64,000 nucleotides of DNA from assembly GCF_959608125.1 (NCBI RefSeq), contig NZ_CAUHPG010000009.1, positions 1-64,000 of the forward strand. The letters run 5' to 3'. The notes below the pieces were generated by a model, which did no database searches, had not been told where the DNA came from, and saw only the letters and a program-made list of their open reading frames with translations. Position numbers and translations under genes: made by a program. This stretch comes from an uncultured Slackia sp. Lineage in GTDB: Bacteria > Actinomycetota > Coriobacteriia > Coriobacteriales > Eggerthellaceae. This document shows, one piece after another, positions 12,401 through 21,176 of the stretch; position 1 is the stretch's first letter, and every line of letters starts with the position of its first letter.

Positions 12401-12998
12401 GTACGCCTTCACTACGCCGAGCGGCTTCGACGCGCTGATGGGCGAAGCGCCCGCCTACACGACGGTCTATGCGAAGGCGACCGAAGACGAGATGCAGCGC
12501 TCGGAGCTTTCCGACGAGCTGTTGGCGATCGACGGCGTGAAGACCGTGGGCTTCAACGACGAGACGATCGAGTCGTATCGCACCATGCTCAAGAGCGTCG
12601 ACGCGGTGGTGGTGGTTCTGGTGATCGCGGCGGCGGCCTTGGCGTTCGTGGTTTTGTACAACCTGACCAACATCAACATCACCGAGCGTCAGCGCGAGAT
12701 AGCGACGCTTAAAGTGCTCGGCTTCAACGCGCGCGAGGTGAATGCGTACATCTATCGCGAGACACTGCTGCTTTCGGCGATAGGCGCGCTTGTCGGCTGC
12801 GTTCTGGGCGTGTTCATGGAGGGCTTCGTGGTGGTGACTGCCGAGGTCGACCAGGTGATGTTCGGCCGCGCCATTCATGCGATGAGTTTCGTCATCGCCT
12901 TCGCGCTCACGATGTTCTTCTCGGTGCTCGTGACGCTATTCATGCGCAAGAAGCTTTCCGGCATCGACATGGTGGAGAGCCTGAAATCGGTCGAGTAA
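9471..12998 (+). CDS. Large FtsX-type ABC permease with an extracytoplasmic coiled coil
   Basis: An 1175-residue permease. One transmembrane helix lies near residues 18-36 and is followed by an extracellular domain. Residues about 270-610 are Ala/Gln/Glu/Asp-rich heptad-like sequence, a long coiled coil with repeated AELxxGRAxL/AELADGRAEY patterns. An FtsX domain with three helices follows (about 635-760), then a second soluble domain and a C-terminal FtsX domain ending in MVESLKSVE. The coil resembles those in large Gram-positive permeases and could reach across the cell wall. Substrate unknown. Confidence 0.88.
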   Translation: MKSVFNKGVRRSITHSLGRFLAIAVIAALGTGFYAGLRMTGPDMRLAADRYFDGTNTADLRVVSTLGLSDDNIDTLRDIEGVQGVMPAHEVDVLATVDDVQYTMRVQSFDADAARASDTSDGEHAVSSDESYLNRPILVEGTWPEGSDECVLTADVVMDSDVSVGDTVKVLEGTQDIDETLASREYTVTGFVRCSYYASPTNLGTTSLGSGALEQVAFVDNAGFASDTPYTEAFISVAGAFDEMAGSEGYQAKVDAVAQRIEDAGIGAARLSEVKAEAQSELDEKRAEYESERADAESKLADGAAELDDALVQLDDAAAKLESGQADLDAAAGTIASSERAIANGQASYDEGVAELAARRADAQAQLADAQARIDDAQVQYDQAMATRSELSMQLDQARAGLGQIDAAIAENMPSIDEGIAAAQGAIAAVQAQIDALDPKGPGYAEQLAALEAQRAKAQGMLDELQGRKDELLGQRAQLAGAVDRLTAGIAQIDGQTAGVPEQLAAAREELSAQRAAAEESFAAAQRQLDAAAAELASGRAQLQSGKSAYAAGVAELADGRAEYGEGLTSYEEGKVEYDEQKADAEAQFADAEKQLAEAQEEVDELEAPEILVLDRSKNMGAESFKSDAGRIDRIAMVFPFIFFLVAALVSLTTMTRMVEEERVLIGTYKALGYSNARIISKYLVYAAVASGVGALVGIVALSLFLPYFIMNAYAIIYAVPPRPVPIDPGMALLSAGLGMGITLAATWFAAASTLREAPAALMLPRAPKAGKRILLERIKPLWSRMSFSWKVTSRNIFRYKRRFFMAIVGIAGCTALLLTGLGLQNAINDIIDKQFGEIYHYNMVVREADDVSDEDASQVEAALAASGEGAAFTAAHTENMLAARVDDPDGEHQRFELIVPEDPADFATYVTMRERLGHDPLSLDDDGVVISEKLAIELGLEQGDPILLFDEDAVGNAAGAGRETRVAGIMENYVSQYAFTTPSGFDALMGEAPAYTTVYAKATEDEMQRSELSDELLAIDGVKTVGFNDETIESYRTMLKSVDAVVVVLVIAAAALAFVVLYNLTNINITERQREIATLKVLGFNAREVNAYIYRETLLLSAIGALVGCVLGVFMEGFVVVTAEVDQVMFGRAIHAMSFVIAFALTMFFSVLVTLFMRKKLSGIDMVESLKSVE

Positions 12999-13000
12999 CG

Positions 13001-13026
13001 AAAGGCGGCCTTCGGGCCGCCTTTTT
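13001..13026 (+). terminator. Rho-independent terminator after the ABC permease
   Basis: AAAGGCGGCC at 13001-13010, loop TTCG, and GGCCGCCTTT at 13015-13024, running into five T's at 13022-13026. A textbook terminator. Confidence 0.93.
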
Positions 13027-13151
13027 GTCGTCTGCTCCACATTGCCGTCGACGGTTCGAGCTTATGGCGGGTCGGTCTTTTCGGCGAGGCGTCGTGCTAT
13101 GCTGCTTGCTGTTTTGCACGGTGCGGGCATCCGCGCGGGGAAGGGGTCGGC

Positions 13152-13985
13152 GTGAACATTCGGTCGCGTTATTTCGGTCAGACGGCGCAGCAGGTGGTCG
13201 CCGATTATTTCGCGTGGCTGCGCAAGATGCGTGCTCTTGCGATCGCTGCGGCCGTGGTTCTCGGCGTGGCGGCTATCGTCTTCGTGTTCATCGGGTCCAT
13301 GGCGGCTTACTTCGTCTGCCTTGCTGCGATTTTGGTCATTGCGTGGCTGCTCAGGTCCAAGATAGGAAGGCGTTTTCGCAGCTTGCTCGATATTCTGGGG
13401 TCGGATTGCGATGCCGAGAAATATCGCGAGGTGATCGAAGGAATCGCGCAACGGGATGTCAAGCAGCGTTCGAAGGGCACGTGCCTGACCGAGCTCGCGC
13501 TGGCCCATTATCATGCGGGCCGTCCGATCGACGCCTTGCAGCTTCTTTCGCAGGTTTCGTTCAGGTCGCCCAAGAACATCCTTTGGATCCGCACGTTCAA
13601 CGTGGAGGCCATCGCCCGCAACGCTGTGGGCGATATCGCAGGGCGTGACGTCGCTTTGGGCCGCATCGCGGCGTTTCGCGAGGGCGCGTCCGTCAATTCG
13701 CCGAAGCGAGCGGTCGTCGATGACATCCTGCTCGGGCTGAACGTTCAGTTCCGCGCGCCCGAGCAGTGGGGGCCGGCCGACCTTGATTACATGCGCAAAA
13801 GCGCAGCGACTGCCGATTCGCGTTTGACGTGGGTGTCGTGGGGAATTTGCGAGGCCGAGTATCTCATCGTGCACGGAAGCGTGCAGGAAGCGGCCGCGCT
13901 TCTTGATAAGCTGTCGGAAGGCCCCGTTACGCCGCGCGCCGCTGTGAATATCGAGCGCCTTCGTGCGGGCATGCATGCCGGCTGA
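13152..13985 (+). CDS. Membrane protein of unknown function with helical C-terminal region
   Basis: A 277-residue protein I do not recognise. Two adjacent hydrophobic segments (about residues 28-47 and 50-66) anchor it; the rest is soluble and alpha-helical with tetratricopeptide-like spacing, for example LTELALAHYHAGRPIDALQLL near 110-131. The start is GTG with a purine-rich Shine-Dalgarno (GGGGAAGGGG, 13137-13146). It stands alone between two terminators. A scaffolding role in the cytoplasm is possible but is inference only. Confidence 0.7.
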   Translation: MNIRSRYFGQTAQQVVADYFAWLRKMRALAIAAAVVLGVAAIVFVFIGSMAAYFVCLAAILVIAWLLRSKIGRRFRSLLDILGSDCDAEKYREVIEGIAQRDVKQRSKGTCLTELALAHYHAGRPIDALQLLSQVSFRSPKNILWIRTFNVEAIARNAVGDIAGRDVALGRIAAFREGASVNSPKRAVVDDILLGLNVQFRAPEQWGPADLDYMRKSAATADSRLTWVSWGICEAEYLIVHGSVQEAAALLDKLSEGPVTPRAAVNIERLRAGMHAG

Positions 13986-13997
13986 AAGATCGGCACC

Positions 13998-14037
13998 AAG
14001 AAGGGCGGCCAAAGGCCGCCCAAAGGCCGCCCTTCTT
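13998..14037. terminator. Bidirectional terminator between convergent genes
   Basis: AAGAAGGGCGGCC at 13998-14010 pairs with GGCCGCCCTTCTT at 14025-14037. An internal copy, GGCCGCCC at 14014-14021, can instead pair with GGGCGGCC at 14003-14010, so two hairpins compete. The site serves the plus-strand hypothetical gene and the minus-strand FAD reductase. Confidence 0.75.
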
Positions 14038-14075
14038 GCATCTATGGCTTCGCTTCGTACGTAATGTACTCGCCT

Positions 14076-15815
14076 CTACAGTTCCGCGAGGTCTTTGCCG
14101 AGCAGATACGGCAAAGTGCAGCAGCAGGCGCCGAGGTTCTGGCCGGGAAGGCCGAAGTTGTAGGTGCCGGCAAAGAAGTCGCCGATCATGGTGCCGACGC
14201 AGTACAGGCCTTCGATGGGGGTGTCGTCTTCCTCGCAGACCTGCAGGTTCTCATTGGTCCTCAGGCCGCCCATGACGCAGAGGAACGTCGATCCGACCGT
14301 CTTGGTGCCGTAGAACGGCGGCGTGGAAATCGGGAAGAGGATGTTGGGATTCACCTGGTATTCCTCGTCGTAGCCCTGCTCAGCGTAGGTGTTGTAGCGC
14401 TCGATCGACGCCAGGGCGTTCTCTTTGTCCAGGCCGTCGAGCTGATCGATGAGCTCCTCGAGGGTATCCGCCTTGAAATACGTCCCGTCTTCGACGTTCG
14501 CATCCCAGCCTGCGACAAGCTCTTCGGGGGTGAGGGGCTTTTGCGGCGTGACGTTGCCGTAGGAGCAGCCGAGCGTCTCCCATTCTTCCTGCGTGGAGGC
14601 GTAGGCGCTGTCCCAGATGCCGTATCCCGTGGATTCGGGCTGGTTGAGCAGCGACATCGCGCCGAAGGCGAAGTTGGTGTTCTCGTTCTGGAAGCGCTTG
14701 CCGTTCTTGTTCAGGTTGATGCCCCAGAAGTTGTCGATGACGGCATGGGTGGGTCCTGCGACGCCGCCGTTGATCGCGCAGGGGTTGGGATAGACCTTCT
14801 GCCAGGCGGCGCCGATCCAAAGGCCCATCTTCTGGCCGTCGCCCGGCATGAGGCCGGAATAGTTCATCCCTGCATCGAAATCGACGCTCTCGTCGCCGAA
14901 CTCGAGCTTGTCTTTGAACATCTCGTAGGCGTACGGAGCGTATTTCGCCATCATGTCGCGGTCTTTCGAGAAGTCGCCCGTTGCCAGGACGACGGCTTTG
15001 GAAGCCTCGTATTTCGCATACGATCCGTCTTCGCGCTGGCAGATGACGGCGCTGACGCGGCCCGTGTTATCGTCGTCGCGGACGAGCTGCACGGCGCGGT
15101 TTTTGAAATAGATCTTCTTACCGAAATCGTTCTCGAAGATGTCGGCGTAGGTCTTCGCGCACAGCGGAGCGCCCTGGAACACGCCGAGAGGGTTCTCGTC
15201 GTTCCAGAAGTTGTGCACCGAAGGCGGAGCGGCGAGCGTTCCGTCAGGGTCGGCGTAGGGCGGTTCAAGGTTGACCTTGAGGCCTTTGCCGGTCATCTTG
15301 TCGATCATCCAGTCCATGGATTCGCCGCTGTGCTTCAGCCAGCGCGACCACTTCATCTTGTCCATGCAGTAATAGCCTGCGAGCTGCTCGATCTTCACAT
15401 GTTCGAGCGCATCTTTCGGCGTGTAATCGACGCCCATCTCTTTCTGGTACTTCGTTCCGATGGCCTGATTGGAGCCGCCGCGGGAGATGGCGGTGGTGCC
15501 GGCGCTGACGACGATCACGTCGAGGCCTTCTTCGGCGGCCGATACCGCGCAGCACATGCCCGACATGCCGGATCCTACGACGACGACTTCGGCGGAAATG
15601 GTCTCGGCGAAGTCGGTGATAGGCTCGGGCGCCACCTCGAAGCTCCACGCGCCCTTTTCCATGACGCTTTCCGCCGTCAGAGCACCGCCTTCGCTCGATG
15701 CGGACTCGGCTGCTTTCGGCTGGCTGGGAGAGCAGCCCGCCATGACCGTTCCGATCGCTCCTGCGGCACCGATGATGCCTGCCCCTTTGAGAAAATCGCG
15801 CCTATCCATGCTCAT
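14076..15815 (-). CDS. Tat-exported FAD-dependent reductase, fumarate/urocanate reductase-like
   Basis: A 579-residue flavoprotein. The N-terminus has a twin-arginine motif RRDFLKG (residues 5-11) and a lipobox-like VMAGC with Cys28, so it is probably exported folded and may be lipid-anchored. The FAD-binding Rossmann motif VVVVGSGMSGMCCAVSAA lies near residue 75. The fold is FAD_binding_2, shared by flavin fumarate, urocanate and related reductases used for anaerobic respiration or substrate reduction and greatly expanded in Eggerthellaceae. No FMN-binding domain is present. I chose the start at 15815, with GGAGGAGG seven bases upstream; the longer frame has no ribosome site. The divergent LuxR gene probably controls it. 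Substrate unknown. Confidence 0.88.
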   Translation of the reverse strand: MSMDRRDFLKGAGIIGAAGAIGTVMAGCSPSQPKAAESASSEGGALTAESVMEKGAWSFEVAPEPITDFAETISAEVVVVGSGMSGMCCAVSAAEEGLDVIVVSAGTTAISRGGSNQAIGTKYQKEMGVDYTPKDALEHVKIEQLAGYYCMDKMKWSRWLKHSGESMDWMIDKMTGKGLKVNLEPPYADPDGTLAAPPSVHNFWNDENPLGVFQGAPLCAKTYADIFENDFGKKIYFKNRAVQLVRDDDNTGRVSAVICQREDGSYAKYEASKAVVLATGDFSKDRDMMAKYAPYAYEMFKDKLEFGDESVDFDAGMNYSGLMPGDGQKMGLWIGAAWQKVYPNPCAINGGVAGPTHAVIDNFWGINLNKNGKRFQNENTNFAFGAMSLLNQPESTGYGIWDSAYASTQEEWETLGCSYGNVTPQKPLTPEELVAGWDANVEDGTYFKADTLEELIDQLDGLDKENALASIERYNTYAEQGYDEEYQVNPNILFPISTPPFYGTKTVGSTFLCVMGGLRTNENLQVCEEDDTPIEGLYCVGTMIGDFFAGTYNFGLPGQNLGACCCTLPYLLGKDLAEL

Positions 15816-16132
15816 TCGAATTCCTCCTCCTTGTCTTGTGTAAGGACTTGTCGAAGAGCGAAGGCCCCGCCGAAAGGGAGGGGAGAGGGAGGCGGTACCT
15901 TCGCTGCCTGACAGGCCGATCATAGGCCTGCTGCCCTCTTTTGCATTCACTCGAAGCGTGGCTTTTGGCGCATAGGGGTTCACATGAAGCGGGTGAATTG
16001 GATAAAATCGCAGGTCGTTGCAATGCTCGCATGGCCATTCTGATGTCAGGCGTGTTCTATCATGGGCGCGGAGGGAAGCTCGCGCGTCTTACACGATCGG
16101 CGCCGATGCGAGGCCGGCATGAAGGGGGAGGC
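15816..16132. other. Divergent control region between the FAD reductase and LuxR genes
   Basis: About 317 bp separate the two divergent starts. Apart from the reductase ribosome site (complement of 15823-15830) I see no strong promoter hexamers or palindrome. The LuxR frame stays open back to 15941, so a longer N-terminus cannot be excluded. Confidence 0.5.
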
Positions 16133-17623
16133 GTGCAGAGACAGGTCGTTCATGTGCTGCTCGTAAGCGTCGGTTACGCATGTTTTCTTGCGCTTAATTC
16201 GTTTTCGCTCTGGGGCTTCGGGCTGTTGCCGGCGCAGGCCCTTGGAGAGCAGGGCTCGTCTTCGTGGGGTACGTTTCTCTCGATCAGCAACGCGCTGTCT
16301 TTTTTCGTGTTCGCGGCATGCTCTGCCATGCGGCCGAAACGTTTCGCCCGCATGGTGTACCCCCTGTCCTTCGTTTTGGTGGCGGCGGCGCTTGCCGGCG
16401 TTCTGGCGTTTCTCTTCTCCGGCTCTTCGTGGCTTATCGTCGCCGGGGCCATTTGCATGGGCCTTGCGACGACGTGTTTTTTCTTTTGCTGGATTCGCGT
16501 ATTGGCACACGAGGGATCCTCGTACGCACAGGTGGAAATCATCGCCGGGTCCGTTCTCTCGGCCGTGCCGTTCGTCGCGTTCCTTACCCTCGACCTGTTG
16601 GCCATAGCAATCACTCTGTGCATTCTGCTGGTTGTCGTTTTCGCGTTTTTCGCATACGAGATGAAAGATGCCTGCCCATCCGGGCCGTCCGCCGATTCTT
16701 CAACGGGTGCGTCGATCGAGGCGATTCTGCCTGCGAAGAGCCTGTGGCGTATATGTCTTTGTTGCTTCATCATCGGAATCATGGCGCCTGTCGCCTCCGC
16801 CCTTTCCGATGCGGTGTTCGTCGACATGCAGTTCGTCGACCAGGTTTTCATGACCCATTCCGAAAATATCGTGGCGGCGGCCGTCGTCGGCATATCGTGG
16901 CTCGCTTTGAAACGCAAACCCGACACCGTGCGGGCTTTCACCGTTTTATTTCCTCTCTTGGCGACGGTCTTCCTCGTGTTTCTCTTCGTCCCCGCTTTGC
17001 GCGGGCTCGTGCCTTATATCGGCGGCGTCGCTTTCGTCGTCTGCTCGATGACGGTGCTGGTCGAAAGCGCCTCCTCGGCCTCGGCGCGCGGGCTTGACGC
17101 GGGATTGATGTATGGCGTGTGCGCCGGCGTCTTGTACGCGTCGAACGCGTTCGGGAGCCTTGCTATGAATCTCGCGGGAGAAACGGTTTTCGACGAAACG
17201 TCGATGATGCTCGTCGTGGTCGTCTTGCTCTACGGCTGTTCCATCGTCATGTTCTTTATTACAAGGAAAGGGTCGGGCGTCGGAGAAGCGCCCGATGGGG
17301 CTTCCTGCGAATCGGTCGTTTCGGACAAAGCCTCGACGCTTTCCGACGAGCTTGATTTTTCGCAGCTAGGCCCTTCCGTCGTCCACGACGATGCTATCGG
17401 GGTTGCTGCCAGGAGAATCGGCCAAAGCAGCGGTCTTACCGAACGTCAAATCGAGGTTTTCGTCTTGTTGGCGCACGGTTACACGATTCCCGCCGCAGCG
17501 TCGGCGATGTATTTGTCCGAAAATACCGTCCGCACGCACGCGAAAAAGATTTACGCGGCGCTGGGGATCCATAGCAAGCAGGAGTTGATCGAACTCGTCG
17601 CCGAGGCCGCTGCCGGCGCGTGA
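16133..17623 (+). CDS. LuxR-type regulator with a multi-pass membrane N-terminal half
   Basis: About 496 residues: roughly twelve hydrophobic helices over the first 400 residues, then a LuxR/FixJ helix-turn-helix at the C-terminus (LTERQIEVFVLLAHG, SENTVRTHAKKIYAALGI). This architecture, an MFS-like membrane domain joined to a LuxR DNA-binding domain, is abundant in Eggerthellaceae and usually sits beside reductase or metabolic genes. I chose GTG 16133 because the first helix begins right after it and AGGGGGAG lies just upstream; ATG 16106 is the alternative. Likely a membrane-bound sensor regulating the divergent FAD reductase. Confidence 0.85.
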   Translation: MQRQVVHVLLVSVGYACFLALNSFSLWGFGLLPAQALGEQGSSSWGTFLSISNALSFFVFAACSAMRPKRFARMVYPLSFVLVAAALAGVLAFLFSGSSWLIVAGAICMGLATTCFFFCWIRVLAHEGSSYAQVEIIAGSVLSAVPFVAFLTLDLLAIAITLCILLVVVFAFFAYEMKDACPSGPSADSSTGASIEAILPAKSLWRICLCCFIIGIMAPVASALSDAVFVDMQFVDQVFMTHSENIVAAAVVGISWLALKRKPDTVRAFTVLFPLLATVFLVFLFVPALRGLVPYIGGVAFVVCSMTVLVESASSASARGLDAGLMYGVCAGVLYASNAFGSLAMNLAGETVFDETSMMLVVVVLLYGCSIVMFFITRKGSGVGEAPDGASCESVVSDKASTLSDELDFSQLGPSVVHDDAIGVAARRIGQSSGLTERQIEVFVLLAHGYTIPAAASAMYLSENTVRTHAKKIYAALGIHSKQELIELVAEAAAGA

Positions 17624-17633
17624 CGTGAGACGG

Positions 17634-18575
17634 CTATCGCCGCTGCGACGCGGGCATCATCTTTCGGTGCAGGACGCTTTCGGCCGACATAAGCGCGATG
17701 CCCGTCCATACCAGCGCGAAGCAGATGCCGTGGGCGAAGGTGAACGCCTCGCCGAAAAACGACACGGCCAGGATAAGCGCGATGGTGGGGCTGACGTACT
17801 GCAGGAAGCCGATGATCACCATGGGCACGCGGTTGGCTGCGGCCGAATACAGCAGCAGCGGGATGGCGGTGAGCACGCCCGCGAACACCATGAGAAAGCT
17901 CTCCCAGGGTTGCGATGTGACGGCCATGGGGTCGGGCGTGGCAGGCACGAGGCCCCACAGTGCAGGCATCAGGGTTCCGGCTCCGAAGATGATGCCGCCC
18001 AGGATGCCCGTGATCACCGATTCCAGCGCCATGCCGGGAAGCGCGGGGTAGCCCGCCTTCTTCTTCACGGCGCCGTAGGCTGAAAACGAAAGCGCCAGCG
18101 CGAACGAAATCCAGATCGCGCCGCCGTTCATGGCGATAAAGAACGTCACGCCCACGGCGGCCAGCCCGAAGGCCACCTTCTGCATGCGCGTCAGGCGTTC
18201 GTGGAACACGATCAAGCCGAACAGGATATTGAACAGCGGACACAGATAGTAGCCGATGCTGGTTTCCAGAAGATGGCCGCTGTTGGCCGCCCAGATATAG
18301 ACGCCCCAGTTCGCCGACGTCAGGATGCCTGACGTGACGAACGTGCCCAGCGCCCGCGGGTCGCGCATCAGATACAGAAAGCGCGTTCGCTTGACGAAGG
18401 AGCATAGAAGCACGATGAACACGCACGACCATATCATGCGGCAGGTCAGCACGAGCAGCGCGGACTCCCCCGAAAGAAGGCGCCAATACAGGCACATGAA
18501 GCCCCACATGACCTGGCATCCGAGGGCTTCGAGAAAGCCTGTCCTGTCGAGTGTGTCGCGCTGTTCTGCGGTCAA
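17634..18575 (-). CDS. rarD: RarD-type EamA family transporter
   Basis: A 313-residue protein with about ten transmembrane helices in two EamA/DMT halves. The pattern GxxxQVMWGFMCLYWRLL at the start, the SANWGVYIWAANSGH stretch and GYYLCPLFNILFG match the RarD subgroup, linked to chloramphenicol sensitivity but of uncertain substrate. The start appears to be TTG at 18575 with AAGGAG seven bases upstream. It is convergent with the LuxR gene, with only ten bases between stop codons and no hairpin there. Confidence 0.88.
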   Translation of the reverse strand: MTAEQRDTLDRTGFLEALGCQVMWGFMCLYWRLLSGESALLVLTCRMIWSCVFIVLLCSFVKRTRFLYLMRDPRALGTFVTSGILTSANWGVYIWAANSGHLLETSIGYYLCPLFNILFGLIVFHERLTRMQKVAFGLAAVGVTFFIAMNGGAIWISFALALSFSAYGAVKKKAGYPALPGMALESVITGILGGIIFGAGTLMPALWGLVPATPDPMAVTSQPWESFLMVFAGVLTAIPLLLYSAAANRVPMVIIGFLQYVSPTIALILAVSFFGEAFTFAHGICFALVWTGIALMSAESVLHRKMMPASQRR

Positions 18576-18603
18576 GGCGGTGCTCCTTCGCGGTGGTTCG
18601 GTT

Positions 18604-19416
18604 CTATTTGGCGCTGTTGCGCAGCCTCGGGATGAAGTGGGTGGCGAAGCTTTTCTTGCTGCCGCGGTTTTTCACGTAGATGAAGCCGATGATGGAGAAT
18701 ACGGCTGCGCCGACCAGGTTCACGAACAGGTCGGCCATGGAATCATGCAGACCGATATCCAGGTATCCGTCGGGAATGACGACGGTTTCGCCCGATGCCA
18801 GCATGATTTCGGTGCTCACGATGCCGTCGACGGGGATGGCGATATTGGTGTTCGTCGGATCGAGCGTGACCGAGCTGAAAGCGGTCACGATAGCGTCTTT
18901 CTGCATGTCGAATCCGACGAAGACGTCCATCGAATACTCGAAAAGCTCCCAGACCGCGCCTGCGGTCATAGAGAAGCAGAATGCGGTGATGGCCATGTAG
19001 ATCGGCGCCAGCTGCAGGCGCGATGCATGGCTTCGATTGAGGATATCGACCAGCGCGAATCCGATGCCTGCGGCCAAAAATCCCCAGGTGGTATGCAGAA
19101 TAGTGTCCCAGAAGGGGATTTTGATATAGAAAGCGTCGATTTCTCCGAGGATTTCCGCGGCGAAGATGAAGCAGAGGATGATGCCTTCCAAAACGCTCGG
19201 GATCTCGACGGTGAAACGGCGTTCGAGCATGCTGGGAATCCAGAACAGGATGAACACCAGCAGGCACAGCAGCGCGTGTTCGTAGCGGCCTTCGAAGATG
19301 GAACGTACGAAGACGATGGCAACGATGACGCACAAGATCACGTACAGGGCGAAGACGCCCGGCTTCTCTTTCGCCGCCTTGCGGGAGGTTTCTAGAAAGC
19401 GGGACACGACGGGCAT
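18604..19416 (-). CDS. Membrane protein, possibly YjdF/DUF2238-like
   Basis: A 270-residue protein with about six or seven hydrophobic segments. The central IPFWDTILHTTWGFLAAGIG (residues about 100-120) and the following GAVWELFEYSMDVF resemble the conserved region of the YjdF/DUF2238 family, whose function is unknown. It lies 28 bases upstream of rarD on the same strand and may share its transcript. Assignment is by motif recall only. Confidence 0.6.
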   Translation of the reverse strand: MPVVSRFLETSRKAAKEKPGVFALYVILCVIVAIVFVRSIFEGRYEHALLCLLVFILFWIPSMLERRFTVEIPSVLEGIILCFIFAAEILGEIDAFYIKIPFWDTILHTTWGFLAAGIGFALVDILNRSHASRLQLAPIYMAITAFCFSMTAGAVWELFEYSMDVFVGFDMQKDAIVTAFSSVTLDPTNTNIAIPVDGIVSTEIMLASGETVVIPDGYLDIGLHDSMADLFVNLVGAAVFSIIGFIYVKNRGSKKSFATHFIPRLRNSAK

Positions 19417-19690
19417 CGGGCATTCCTTTCGTCGTCATGGATTTCCAGTCGAATACATGCCAGTATAGCGAATGACGCCTTGCGCTGATCGACGTCTGGG
19501 CATCGGCTCCGTCCTTTCGCGAAAGGACGCGGGCCGCACCTTCGCCGCCCGTGTAACCTCACATCTTTATCGATATATACGCTTCTGGTCGCTTGTGGGC
19601 ATTTTGCGCCAAGCATATAATCCTGCACCGTTTGGGGAACGAAATAAGCCGCTTGCGGTCATGCGCAAGCAACGACGATAGGGTGTCAGA

Positions 19691-21016
19691 GTGATTTCGG
19701 AGCGAATTCTTACCAATCTTGTAAAGACGATGACCAAAAGGACGCTGAAGCTGTCTCCTACGGGAGAAACGTTCATGCCGCCTGCGGAACCTGGCCGCAA
19801 ATACATGCTGTATCTGCACGTGCCGTTTTGCGAGCGCCTGTGTCCGTATTGCAGTTTCAACCGCTATGTCTACCGTGAAGACGTGGCGCGTACCTACTTC
19901 GAGAACATGCGCAAGGAAATGCTCATGCTCAAAGACCTAGGCTACGACATCGAGAGCATTTATGTGGGCGGCGGCACGCCGACCGTGGAAATCGACGAGC
20001 TGTGCGAGACGCTCGATCTTGCACGGGATGCGTTCGACATCAAGGAAGTGGCGTCTGAGACCAATCCCAACCATCTTGTCCAGCCGTATCTGGATAAGAT
20101 GAAGGGCCGCATCCAGCGCCTGTCCGTGGGTGTGCAGAGCTTCGATGACGAGCTGCTCAAGCAGATGGACCGCTACGAGAAATACGGTAGCGGCGAGCAG
20201 ATCATGGAGCGCATTGCCGAAGCCATCCCGTACTTCGAATCGCTCAACGTGGACATGATTTTCAATTTTCCGTCGCAGACCGAAGATATCCTGCATGCCG
20301 ACCTTGAGAAGATCGCCGCATGCGGGGCGCGTCAGACCACGTTCTCTCCTCTGTACGTGTCCAACGCCACCATGGGCAAGATGGCCTCCACTTTGGGCGC
20401 CGTCGATTACGGCCGCGAATATCGCTACTATCGCCTGCTCGACGAAGCGTTGACGGGCGGGGATTCGGCTCGCTTCCGTCGCGAGACCATCTGGACGTTC
20501 AACCGCCTTGACGAACAGGGTCATGACGACCATGCGCTGCTGATCGACGAGTATCAAACCGCCTATGTGGCGTATCCTGCGATCGGCAGCGGATCGATCA
20601 CGCATCTCGGCGACAGCCTGTACGTGAACACGTTCAGCCTGCAGGAATACGACGACATGATCGGCGCGGGCCGCATGTCGATCATGGGCAAGACCACGCT
20701 GAGCAAGCATGACCTGATGCGTTATCACTTCCTGCTGAACCTGTATCGCCTGCGTCTGGATAAGCATGCGTTCAAGGAGGAGTTCGGCTGCGGCATCGAG
20801 GCAGGTCTTCCTGCGGAGATGGCGTTCATGCGCCTCAACGGCGCTTTCGCGACCGACACGCCCGACGAGCTGACGCTGACGCCGAAGGGCCGCTATCTGG
20901 TTTCGGTGATGTATCGCCAGTTCCTGAGCGGCATGAATAATCTGCGTGACCAGGCTCGTGCTGCGCTTTCGGGTCCTGAACGGCAGTTGCTTTTCGGCGA
21001 CGGTACGTGCGCGTAG
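19691..21016 (+). CDS. HemW/HemN-like radical SAM enzyme
   Basis: A 441-residue radical SAM protein with the 4Fe-4S motif CxxxCxxC as C47, C51 and C54 (PFCERLCPYCSF) and the family YVGGGTPT motif. A C-terminal HemN-like domain follows, ending with YRQFLSGMNNLRDQAR. The family includes oxygen-independent coproporphyrinogen oxidases, the heme chaperone HemW and the heme-opening enzymes ChuW/HutW; position alone does not separate these. The start is probably GTG 19691 with ATAGGGTG upstream; an ATG lies 13 codons further in (TKRTLK). No other heme genes are nearby. Confidence 0.82.
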   Translation: MISERILTNLVKTMTKRTLKLSPTGETFMPPAEPGRKYMLYLHVPFCERLCPYCSFNRYVYREDVARTYFENMRKEMLMLKDLGYDIESIYVGGGTPTVEIDELCETLDLARDAFDIKEVASETNPNHLVQPYLDKMKGRIQRLSVGVQSFDDELLKQMDRYEKYGSGEQIMERIAEAIPYFESLNVDMIFNFPSQTEDILHADLEKIAACGARQTTFSPLYVSNATMGKMASTLGAVDYGREYRYYRLLDEALTGGDSARFRRETIWTFNRLDEQGHDDHALLIDEYQTAYVAYPAIGSGSITHLGDSLYVNTFSLQEYDDMIGAGRMSIMGKTTLSKHDLMRYHFLLNLYRLRLDKHAFKEEFGCGIEAGLPAEMAFMRLNGAFATDTPDELTLTPKGRYLVSVMYRQFLSGMNNLRDQARAALSGPERQLLFGDGTCA

Positions 21017-21176
21017 CGGCGTGACGGGTTCGGCGGCTTCTCTGCGGCTGTCGGACGAACGGCGCCAAGACGGCCGCACCTTTGCCGTGATTCCGGCGTG
21101 TCGAGTGTGTTTCGGCGCGCCGGTTTTGCGAAGGGCATGAAAACGCTCGTGCTTTCGCGCGCAGCGTCGGCGCGGT

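Noticed and set aside
9861..12878. 1005-codon open frame antisense to the ABC permease
   Set aside because: Shadow of the permease frame in high-GC DNA; no family features.
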